Source: Glycine soja | Taxonomy: Eukaryota; Streptophyta; Magnoliopsida; Fabales; Fabaceae | Reading direction: 5' to 3' | Length of the DNA stretch: 64,000 bases | Assembly (NCBI RefSeq): GCF_004193775.1 | Contig: NC_041008.1 | Span: 3,970,958-4,034,957, forward strand | Shown: positions 13,384-23,118 of the stretch, piece after piece | Layout: each line of letters begins with the position of its first letter | Position numbering within the stretch: position 1 is the first letter of the stretch | Notes under the pieces: model-generated | Database searches by the model: none | What the model was told of the DNA's origin: nothing | The model's input: the letters and a program-made list of their open reading frames with translations, nothing else | Position numbers and translations under genes: made by a program

Positions 13384-13640
13384 AACAAGTTTGCCTTTCC
13401 CACATGAGTCTTGGTCCTCAAACTTTCATCCTCTAGCATCTCTCTTCCAAATGAAAGGTAAAATCAGAAAAATAAAAAAAATAAATGTACAATGAAGACT
13501 TACTTAGTCTTGTTCCTCAAACATCTCTCCTTCAAATGGAAGGGTAAAATTGGAAAAATGAATAAATGTCCAATGAAGACTTGGGTTGGGTGGCAACAAG
13601 TTTGTCTTTCCTACCCGGTCTTTGTCCTCAAACTTCTATA
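13384..13640 (+). repeat. Imperfect tandem repeat upstream of the PAP29-like gene
   Basis: About 2.5 units. The landmark words caacaagtttg, cttggtcctcaaac, tccaaatgaaaggtaaaat and caatgaagactt recur in order at about 13386, 13501 and 13592. The units differ by small indels, so they are not recent. The last unit ends about 85 bases before the first candidate ATG, so the repeat covers the likely core promoter or 5' UTR. Confidence 0.65.
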
Positions 13641-13725
13641 TCTACTTGCCACTTTAACCCCATCAGGGCACAGGTGCAAGTTGAGATTTTGATTGTTGTT
13701 GGGCTCCCAAATTCCCAAAACAGTG

Positions 13726-16700
13726 ATGATCTTAAGTAAAAGAAATGTTTTTGGCACCAAGGGAAAAATGGGTATAGATTTCATGATTTTGGTGTTAACA
13801 TTGTCATGGTTTTGTCTGACTACTATATGCGTCTCAGCTACAAAACAAGCATACCCACCAACACCACAACCGAACCAGAACCTAAGGTTTGACCAAAATG
13901 GAGAATTCAAGATATTGCAGGTGGCAGATATGCACTATGCAAATGGCAAGACCACGCATTGCTTGAATGTGCTCCCTTCCCAGAATTTTTCTTGCTCTGA
14001 CCTCAACACCACTATCTTTCTTAACAGAATGATCAAAGCGGAGAAACCCAATCTTATTGTCTTCACTGGTATTCCCTACTTGTCTTGTTTTTAGTTTTCA
14101 GTTATCATTTCATTTGATTTTTTATTGTAGCAGCTTTTGCCTTCTTAGCTTTCCTTTTTCTTGTTTTAGGATATAGGACCCTTTCCCTTCATTCTTTCAA
14201 CTGGAATGTTTCTGATTTTTGCTAATAATATTTTATACCATAGAGCATGTTGTTTCATTTGCTTGTAACTGGATGGAAATGAAATAAACTTGAGTTAGTA
14301 TTTTGCTTTTGGAGCTTGTACTTAATTTTATGTTGGTTAATCTTCATTTGCACATCTAAGTTGTTGATATGTGATATAACCTATGTTGCATGTTTATTGT
14401 GGTGTGGCAGGAGATAATATCTTTGCGTTTGATTCCTCGGATTCAGCTAAATCATTGGATGCTGCATTTGCTCCAGCAATTGCATCAAACATTCCTTGGG
14501 TAGCTGTTTTGGGCAACCATGACCAGGAAGGAACCCTCTCTAGGTCAGGGGTGATGAATCATATCGTTGGGATGAAAAACACCTTATCTAAATTCAATCC
14601 TCCGGAAGTACATAGCATTGATGGTTTTGGGAACTATAACTTGGAGGTTGGAGGAGTTGAAGGCACTGATTTTGAAAATAAATCAGTGCTCAACCTGTAC
14701 TTTCTTGATAGTGGAGATTATTCCCAAGTTTCTACAATTCTTGGTTATGATTGGATCAAGCCCTCCCAGCAACTTTGGTTCCAACGAACATCTGCAGAAC
14801 TTAGGGTGCTGTCTTATCCCTTCCAGTGTTTTCTATCTGTATTCTACTTACAATATGGTCTGTCTGGTTTGAAAAAACGTTTTTTATTTTCGTTTCCTAT
14901 TTTCATAAATAATTACAAAACTACCACTTTATTTCAACACTTCTGGTACAAACCTTTGAAAATAGTAGAAAACAAATTTAAAGAATGTGTCAATTTTGTT
15001 ATTATATTTGAAAACAAAATATTTTCTCAAACCAAACAGGAAGTTAAACCCAACTATCATGTTATGGAAATTTCTGTGGATCCTCACTGAACATGTGGCT
15101 TATTTTTTAGTTCTTTTACTGTTAATATTTGGATTGACCACTTACTTTTTGTTTATTATGCAGAAAGCATACATAAGTAAACCAGTACCTCAGAAACATG
15201 CTGCTCCTGGTCTTGCATATTTCCACATCCCTCTACCAGAATATGCTAGTTTGGACTCATCAAACATGACAGGTGTGAAACTGGAACCGGCTGGCAATGG
15301 CATTAGCTCTCCTTCTGTGAACTCTGGCTTCTTCACAACCTTGCTTGCAGCAGGAGATGTGAAGGCAGTTTTCACTGGCCATGATCACCTCAATGACTTC
15401 TGTGGCAATCTAATGAATATACAACTTTGTTATGCTGGGGGATTCGGATACCATGCATATGGAAAGGCAGGGTGGTCTAGGAGAGCAAGAGTGGTGGTGG
15501 CTAGCTTGGAGAAAACGGAGAAAGGAAGCTGGGGAGATGTCAAGTCAATTAAAACATGGAAACGCCTTGATGATCAACATCTTACTGGAATTGATGGTGA
15601 GGTCCTGTGGAGCAAGAGCACTGGTGGTAAGATATTCTGTGATACTTTTAGTATTATTCTTCTTTTTCTTAAACTGTGCTACACACTGAAAAATGATGGA
15701 ATTTATCTTTAGGATTGTCTATAAGATATGCCTGTTGGACATAAAGAAAATGTGACAATAAAATGAAAAATTAGGAAAAAATTGTTTACAGAAAGAAGTT
15801 TGAAGAAAGCAATGTTACGAATGAATATCATAATGTAAAATTTTTAGCTCAAGACAAGGGGATAAGAAGATATGGAAGAATATTGTGCTGTCAACTGAAG
15901 TCTTTTCAAGGAGCTTAGGAAAACTATTAAATGTACAATCTGGGTTTAAAAGCATATTACTGTAGTAAAGTAAACTATATACTTGGAAGAAGATGAATAT
16001 AAAAAAGTGATATTAAAGTTGCTTCTCTTCCTTTTTGGATTCTGAGATGGTTAAATTTTAAGGTCTGGATGGCGATAAGTGGGAAGAGATGTAAGAGAAA
16101 AATCACAAATGTGATTTGAAGAGTATAGTTTATGAATTGCAAGGACATGTAGGAATAGTTCTGCCAAGGTAGGATAAGAATTGAACAGTTGCTGTAGGAT
16201 TGGAAATTATTTGAGTATATCTTCCTCGAAAGTTTTATGTTCTAAGGAAATGATAAGCCCCATCAGTAGTTGGTTACAATAGGTTAGTTACCTATTTATT
16301 AGTTACATTAGTTAGTTAGATTAGTTGGTTGAAGAAATAAGGCATGTTTCCTATAAATAAGAGGGGAGGTGAAGAGAGAGATCATCTTATCATTTGGAAG
16401 AGAATTAGGGCCTTTGGCTTGGGAGGCGCAGTCCCTCCAAGAGCTGCTATATGTGAGGGTTCTATTTTGCTAATTAAGAAGTTGATCCCTTTATTTCTGA
16501 AATAAAGATACCAAGTGTCTATCAGACCATCACATAGTAATGAATATTCAGTAATGGCATTGTACTTGAAATGAAATAGTGAAAATGTCCTATGGAGTAG
16601 AATTACTTATTAGGTAAATTGGGAAGATACATATATAGGATTGTGTGTGATTGAATTACTTCAGGCGAGCTAGTGATTTACCAAGCATTTTACTTTGCTT

Positions 16701-17444
16701 GTATGACATAGAATTTTAACTAAAGTGATTAAATGTCCAAAGGTTGGGGCAGCACCTACTGTAGAAAAGATCACAGAATCTCGCTTTAGGTGGTTTGGGC
16801 ATGTTATGAAGAAGACCAGAAGAAGTTCCAATCAGGAAAGTAAATTAGGTGGTAGCCTAGTCGTTAGAGGCAAAGGGAGTCTGAGAAAAATTATAGACGA
16901 AACAGTTAAGAAAGATTTAGAAGTTAATAATTATCTATAAACTTGATTTAAGACAAAATATTGTAGTGCCTTTTAATCCATGTAAGGTCAGATAGCATCA
17001 GCACAAGATAACACATGGAAAAATTATTGATGTTTAGGATATGTACAAGAGAGGAATAAATGTGTCAGACATTTCCAAAAATCAAAATAGACACTATAGT
17101 TTTTGTTGTATAAAAAGTTAAACATATTGGTCCTATTGGAACTATGGTTGGACAGCACATGAGCACAGTGCTTAAAATGGTTCAATGATTTGCGGCTCAT
17201 GTTAATCTATGCGTGAACATATACTAAGTTACTAACTTCCCCTTCTTTCCCCATCATGGCAATGCCTCAGTTTATTTGTCCTTTGACTCTTCTATGATGC
17301 TCTTATTTATTCTATTTATTCATGCCAGACACTAGCTATGGATCTGTGTTACTTAATTTCTTTCTTTGTTTTTTAATTTTATTTTATGTTATCTCGTTGG
17401 ATTGATTGTTTATTTTGGTTTCCATTGCAGGTAACCAAGGATAA
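13726..17444 (+). CDS. PAP29: Calcineurin-like phosphoesterase, probable inactive purple acid phosphatase 29 type
   Basis: Exons are 13726-14068, 14411-14805, 15164-15626 and 17431-17444, with phases 1, 0, 1, giving 404 residues. A second ATG at 13768 (AAAATGG context) would give 390 residues and places a compact signal peptide (FMILVLTLSWF, cleavage near VSA) at the start; either is possible. The metallophosphoesterase motifs are all visible: DMH 68-70, GD 115-116, GNHD 149-152, H267 and GHDH 318-321. Family members are secreted or vacuolar and resemble purple acid phosphatases, although this subgroup lacks the usual PAP tyrosine ligand region and is labelled inactive by homology. The last exon codes only the final three residues plus half a codon. 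Intron 3 is 1.8 kb and holds retroelement debris. Exon 2 uses a weak donor, GTGCTG. The gene faces LHCA2 tail to tail. Confidence 0.88.
14859..15040. mobile_element. MITE in intron 2 of the PAP29-like gene
   Basis: Terminal inverted repeats of 14 bases match at 12 positions: tctgtctggtttga at 14859-14872 and tcaaaccaaacagg at 15027-15040. The inverted similarity extends inwards into T-rich and A-rich arms. The element is about 180 bases with no coding capacity. The TIR resembles that of the MITE in NAC-A intron 4 (CCTGTTT), as in PIF/Harbinger or hAT-like MITEs. The target duplication is not clear. Confidence 0.6.
16250..16530 (+). mobile_element. Possible solo LTR fragment in intron 3 of the PAP29-like gene
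   Basis: The stretch starts TGATAAGCCCC and contains TATAAATAAG (around 16354) followed by a GA-rich block, then GAAATAAAG (around 16498), an order typical of U3 promoter, R region and poly(A) signal of plant LTRs. It ends near CTATCA. I did not find a convincing 5-base target duplication, so the borders and the LTR call are tentative. Confidence 0.35.
16725..16937 (+). pseudogene. LINE-type retrotransposon C-terminal relic
   Basis: The translation reads KITESRFRWFGHVMKK, then RGKGSLRKIIDETVKKDL. This pattern (RLRWFGHV..RP, then RGRGRPRKTW.E..KKDL) is well known at the C-terminus of plant non-LTR reverse transcriptases. Only about 70 residues remain and no upstream RT domain is seen, so it is a fragment. 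It sits in sense orientation inside intron 3 of the PAP29-like gene. Confidence 0.7.
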
Positions 17445-17550
17445 AAACACATGAAGTTGCTTGCGAATTTAAAAATAATGCAGAAAGATATTGGCATCCA
17501 CAATTCCACATGGCGGCTATATATCTTGGAACTTGTAATGGTTGCTATTC

Positions 17551-17556
17551 AATAAA
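17551..17556 (+). terminator. Poly(A) signal of the PAP29-like gene
   Basis: AATAAA lies 107 bases after the stop codon, in a TTGTAATGG...TTTTATT context typical of plant 3' UTR ends. Placement is by motif only. Confidence 0.5.
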
Positions 17557-18807
17557 TTTTATTCATGGAAATTTGAAACTCGTTGATATATACATCCTGT
17601 GATTCTATACTGCAATAGAAGTTGGCTTGCTAAAGAATAAAATAGGAGTGAAAGGTTCATAAAGTAGGTGCAGTGATTATGCTGTGTTATTGCTAGTTTG
17701 CAACTATCCATACTCCATATACCCACTTGTAGGATCATGTTATTGATTTGAAGTTTTTATATATGGCCTTGGAACCAGAAACGGTTTTCTTGAGAAGATT
17801 ATTGACAATCTGAGCCATTACTTTTCTGTAGATTTCAACCTCCATGAATATTTTGGTAAGGTGCTACTGTGCTACCTCATAGTGATGAACTCACAGCACA
17901 ATTGCTTCTATCAGGAGAGGAACAGCATTTTGCCTCACAGAAACCATGACAGCCAAGCTTTACCGAATCAAGTTAAATTAAATCAAAAGGGACTATAATA
18001 ACTAATAAGGATAGAAGGAAGTTAAGAAACGCAAGACTACAAAAGGATTCTTCATGTTATTTTATTTATCCTAAAAAAATTGCCCCTTAAATTTCTAGAA
18101 TTAAAATTAAAATAGGAGGCAAGAGCAACTATATTTTGCTACTACCAAAAGCACTCAAGCTTTATCACCATGCATCTATAGCAACTGGCAAGTCACCTAT
18201 ATTTGGAAATTAATGTGGGTTGCTTGTTTATTTTTCTGATTAATTTATTTCTCCTTGTAAACATTCCACCTTACTAGCAATGCATGATATCAAACGGGAT
18301 TCTCAAAGAGAGAAAATCTTAATGGTTGTGTATTTGGTAAATTCATCGTGAAGGTTTCAGGACCAAGTTCCAAATTCTGAAAAAAGGAGATAAAAATCAA
18401 ATTGTATGCTTAATTTTCTCATATTTTTCTGTGTATTTTCTCTGTAAGCTTATGAGGTGAATATAATCGATTAAGAGCACTGATTTTTGAGGAAATGTGA
18501 AATGAAGATTCGGCAGGTTAACAAGACCATCTAATATCCCGTGCTAGTTACTATCAGATATTGTTGCAGCCCTATCATCCATGCAAAAACTGTGATTACT
18601 TCCTGAATTTACATTAAATGCATCTAAACTTAAATAGGTATTTGTACATTGAATAATCAATCTGTGCATGACAATAGAAGTACCATTTTACAAGCTTTCA
18701 CCAACATAAAAACTCCCCCCTAAAGACATTTAAGCCTTACAACTTAGTTAAACAAGTTTCCCAATGTTTCTCCAAGGCTTGCAATCATAGAGTTGTTCCA
18801 ACCCTTC
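17557..18807. other. Convergent intergenic region and LHCA2 3' UTR
   Basis: 1.25 kb between the tail-to-tail PAP29-like gene and LHCA2. The right part must include the LHCA2 3' UTR read on the minus strand. No coding signal or named repeat is seen. Confidence 0.45.
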
Positions 18808-20147
18808 TCACTTGGGAGTGAAAGCCTGTAGCAGTAGCAGATAAACTCATCACAAACAATTCCACATCCGTAATGATAGATGGACAAAAATTAGATGCAT
18901 TTTCATCAGTGCTTTTAATACTGTTCTCCAATAAGAGTTGGAGCTTCACCTCGGTAATCCAAGTAATAAAAGTTACCATTAAATATCAACAAATTATGGA
19001 GATATAAAACTCTAATTCTGATCAGAGAATAACACCAAAAAATACCTATAAAACTGCATCTAAGTTTTGACCATAATAATTGAAGTCAAATTATGCAATC
19101 AAGCTTAGTTGTTGAGTGAACTTACAGCAAAAATAGTAGCATGACCAGGATCTGCAAGGTGAGCAAAGAGGTTGTCAATAGGACCAGTGCCAGTGTAAAT
19201 GTGCTGGAACCATGCCCCCATCACAGCCAACATGGCCAACCTCCCATTCTTGATCTCCTTTGTTCTCAACTCCTTGATCTTCTCAGGAGAACCACTTCCC
19301 CAGCCAAGTGGATCAAACCAAAGCCCACCTGGGTACCCAACATCAGTTCCTGTGAGCTTGTTGTTGGGAAAGATAGGGTCAGTGTTGACACAGCCTGGCT
19401 TGATGATATCAGCCCACCTTCTACCCTCGGCCCAACCAATGAAAAAGAGCTCAACTACGAAGAGTGTGGTAGTGTCTGTGAAGTACTCCAACTCTCCAGC
19501 AGTGTACCATGAAGGGGTGTTCAGGATACCAATCTTTGTGAGGAATTCTGGGATGAAAATGCCAGCAGCTCCCAACATGGCCCATCTGCAGTGCACAAGC
19601 TCTGCTTGGACATTCCATCTCAGGCTCTCAGGATCAGATCCTGTTGAACAGCAACACACTTTTGTGCTCACTCACTTGAATTCCCAAGAAGGGATAGTAT
19701 AAATGCTATCATGCACAGATACCATACAATACATATCCGATTTGGTGATAGATTATTCTAAAAATATATACGATACGATACGTGCAATACACATATCTAA
19801 ATATATAATTGCAGATGTACAAATCCAAATTAAGAATATACTTCTTGGGCATAACTAAAATGAAAATGAAAATTATATATCATTGTCTTCATAAATCACT
19901 TCCTATTTTTTACAAATAGGAGTAGTATCAATGTCATTCATATCTTAAAATCGTCTATAACGAGGACAATTTTCATTTTTTGGGTCATTAAGGGACAATG
20001 TTTCTATGTTTCTATATTTCTATATTATACATGCTTCTATGTCTCATATGTAACTACATTAGATTTTAATATCTTTTTTTAAAGAGGCTTGGTTACTTCG
20101 CAGATATGTATTCGTGAAATATTCAAGAGTATCCGTATTGGATAAGT

Positions 20148-20188
<41 letters not shown>

Positions 20189-20761
20189 GAAAGTATCGAT
20201 GTTTCATAGGTATTGATGTTTGAGTGACAGCAAAATTTGAATAGTGATGATTGCTTACCAAGACCTAGGGGATCAAAGCCAAAATCTCCTGGCAAACTGC
20301 CATCTAGCCACGGAGGAGGGGTGCTGCCTGGGAACCACAGAGGCCTATCAGGCTCAGCAACTGCACACACTGTAGTGCTGGATCGTGCTCCAACTGGTGC
20401 TGTAAAACTGTTCACCTTCAGTTTCCTCCCACTAAGAAAAGAAGCTTTTGTGCTTCCCAAGAGTGATCCATTCTTCTGGGAACTGCATGCAATTTCATGA
20501 TTTATTTTAACATATAGTTTAATAATCAGTACCAGGTTGATTTCAAAGAATGATCCAACTAAACTAAGGATCATATAAAATAAATATATACATTAACCGG
20601 ATCAGGGGTTTATCATAATTTTAAATGGGACAATGCATGAAACAATATTTCACGTAATGTTCACATTTTAACAAGTAATGGGCACGTGGAAAAAAATAAA
20701 CTTGCCTTGGTGTGGAGATGGCAACAGCTGCAATGGCAGAGGAAGCACACGAGGAAGCCAT
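18808..20761 (-). CDS. LHCA2: Photosystem I light-harvesting chlorophyll a/b-binding protein Lhca2
   Basis: Four exons on the minus strand: 20761-20706, 20482-20259, 19640-19126 and 18825-18808, giving 270 residues. Residues 1 to about 50 form a Ser/Ala-rich chloroplast transit peptide starting [13 protein letters not shown]. The mature part has [20 protein letters not shown], helix B with E107 and R112 (ELVHCRWAM), and helix A with E222, N225 and R227 (EIKNGRLAM); Q239 and H254 are further likely chlorophyll ligands. [10 protein letters not shown] is typical of Lhca2. The protein binds chlorophyll and carotenoid in the PSI antenna belt in thylakoids. Intron 1 starts with GC (AG|GCAAGT), the only donor that keeps frame. 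The last exon has just 18 bases, coding AFTPK and the stop. A G-box and a GATA-type box lie upstream, as expected for light regulation. Confidence 0.95.
20151..20184. repeat. (AT)n microsatellite in LHCA2 intron 2
   Basis: An uninterrupted run of 17 AT units inside the 618-base second intron of LHCA2. Likely length-polymorphic. Confidence 0.9.
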
Positions 20762-20866
20762 GGCAGGCTTGATGAAATTGTTTAGCTTAGTGAGTGAGTT
20801 GTTGTACTGATAGTGCGTGATTAAAGTGATGAGAAATAGAGAATAGCATTTTGTTAAACGTGTGCT

Positions 20867-20872
20867 CTTATC
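20867..20872 (-). promoter_or_regulatory. GATAAG (I-box/GATA) motif of LHCA2
   Basis: Read on the minus strand the bases are GATAAG, about 106 bases upstream of the LHCA2 ATG. This motif is common in promoters of light-regulated photosynthesis genes. Function here is inferred from position next to the G-box. Confidence 0.45.
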
Positions 20873-20913
20873 TCAAAGGATAGGACTGTGAATCAGAAAT
20901 TAGATGGTGGGTT

Positions 20914-20923
20914 GCCACGTGGC
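20914..20923. promoter_or_regulatory. Palindromic G-box GCCACGTGGC upstream of LHCA2
   Basis: A perfect 10-base palindrome containing CCACGTGG, about 155 bases upstream of the LHCA2 start codon. G-boxes of this form bind bZIP and bHLH factors such as HY5 and PIFs and are typical of light-harvesting gene promoters. Another CACGTG core lies at about 21062-21067. Confidence 0.65.
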
Positions 20924-23087
20924 ATGCAGAATCTCATAGGATAGGTTTTACATGGAAAAATCAGAATTGGGTGGTTCACATTTGTCAGACCATGAAACCA
21001 AGTCTTTGTGGCTTACATTGTCACTGCCACCACAAGACAGATTCTCCCATGTCAACTGTGTCACGTGCATGCACCAACCACACCAATATTAATTGCTAGA
21101 TGTAAATCCTCTCCAACAAAATTGAAACTCAGCACATGTTTTATTTGTATAAATGTAGTTAATTTCATTTCAACTGTTCATGTAATTGGTATTAACCATT
21201 GATTATGGGAAACTAACGAGAATAGTTCAGATTGTTCACTTGGTACGCCTTTAATTGTTCTTGTTCCGGCGTGGTCACGTTTTAAGAAAATGCTGTCCTC
21301 CAACCTTATTAGTTACTTAGATACTAAGTTTTAGGCTTCAATTATTTATTTTAACCATCGTAACGAGTATTTTTAACTTCTAGTGAGATTTAATGTAATT
21401 TCACATGCTTTATTTAATCATTTAGAGATTAATTCTCAATATAAAACTTAATTGTACTCAGTTTTTTGTCTTTCTTGAGGATATGTATTCTATGGAGTCG
21501 AGTTCTAGAATGAAATAATTACGTAGGTCTTAAAGGAATCAGACTTAGATTCTGTACATAAACTTGCATTGAGTTAAACTTTTGATTTTTGATATTTATA
21601 TTTGTAAATTTATTTTAATTTCTACTATTTTATCTATTAAATTCAATTAGTAAATTCTTATCGAAATTAACTGTGCCACTTTTTTTTTCCCTTCTAAAAC
21701 GTTTTTTTAGTTGACAAGAGAATAAAAACAGCAAAAGAAAAAGGAACCAAAATAGTGAGTGATCCAAGTCCAGCAGCCCAGCGATGAAGACTCAAAGCCC
21801 AACAAATGATTGGCAGATTTGGCCCCTAACTTACTTCTCTCTCAACAGTCTCAACTCTCAAACTTCTACCTTAAATTGAATTTTAACAGTTTATTTTAAA
21901 TAAATTTCAATAATTAAAAACAATTTTTGTATCACTACTTAATTTTTTATTATATACTTAAAACTCAATCTACATACTCAAACATATTTATTTATTATAA
22001 ATTTTAATTATAACTTAATCTATATATTAAAAAATATGTTTATTATATTTATTTTTATATAATTAAAAGTGACAATAAAAATATTCTTATTATATATATA
22101 TTATTTTTTATTTTATAATAAATAAATATATTTAAATTTTAAATTTATAATGAATAATTTAAGTTGTGATATAAGATTTTATAATATAAGGTTATTTTTA
22201 ATGATAGATATATTGATAATTAATTTAAATGTACATAAAAGAAGGTAGTTTGAAATGATAGAAAGATTAATTTTTTTACTCGTTGCAATGTTCTTTTTTA
22301 TGAATACTAGTTGCAATGTTTGAAATGCATATTCAAACGAGGAAAATAAAAATATTAAAATATCTAATTTTTAAAAAAATGAGAATCTCACTCTCCTTAG
22401 TATTTTTTTTTACGCATCCAAGTTATGTATTCGATTTTTTTTCTTGGTGATCAAGTTAAGTATTCAAATATATAATATAGGGGTAGATTATGAATTTTGA
22501 TTATATAAAAATAAATATTTATTTTATGCCATATATAAAATAAAATGCTGCTTAAGTACTTTTTAATTTTCATATATTTTCAATCTATTTTTTTAATGTA
22601 TTAACTCATTAAAATATAAAAAATTCATTTCTATGTTTGTTTGTTACATATTAGAAAATCTATTCAAATTTAAAATAATCTATTTTTTAGATTTTCTTAA
22701 AAATAGAAACTAGTTAATCTTTTTTAATATTTACAATGATAAAAATATCTTCTATAAAAAAGATAGTTGATTTTTACGAGAAGTTTTCATTTTAATTTTT
22801 TAGTTTAATTGTGTTGAAAAGCTTACAAAAAGACATTTTAAAAAAAATATTATTTTGTGAAAAAAAACTGTAATAAACTGGCCATTTTTACTTTAAAACA
22901 AAAATTTAAAGTTTGTTTCAATTTAATAAATAATAAATAATTAAGAATAGTATGGAGGAAAATACAGTAATAGAGTCTATTCTTCAGAAAAATATATTGA
23001 TTATTGGGTGATAGGGAAATAAACAAAGTAGAGAGAAGAGAAGCAAGTAAAAACCGTCCCTTTTCGTTTCTGTTCTCTGTGCTTCGA
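20924..23087. other. Divergent intergenic region between LHCA2 and RPF1
   Basis: About 2.2 kb of promoter DNA shared by two divergently read genes. The part 21880-22260 is almost pure A/T with inverted arms (tactcaaacatattta, then taaatatatttaaatttt) that look like a decayed MITE. The patch 21760-21860 is less AT-rich and holds two GCCCA cores (site II-like when read on the other strand). No gene is supported. Confidence 0.45.
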
Positions 23088-23096
23088 AAACCCTAA
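23088..23096 (+). promoter_or_regulatory. Telo-box AAACCCTAA in the RPF1 leader
   Basis: An exact AAACCCTAA lies 23 bases before the RPF1 ATG. Telo-boxes are strongly enriched near the start of plant ribosomal protein and ribosome-biogenesis genes, which matches the product downstream. Confidence 0.65.
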
Positions 23097-23118
23097 CTAA
23101 ACTCGCGTGGTATCCCCA

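Noticed and set aside
19141..19702. Plus-strand open frames opposite LHCA2
   Set aside because: They are antisense shadows of the strongly biased LHCA2 coding exon and match no protein family.
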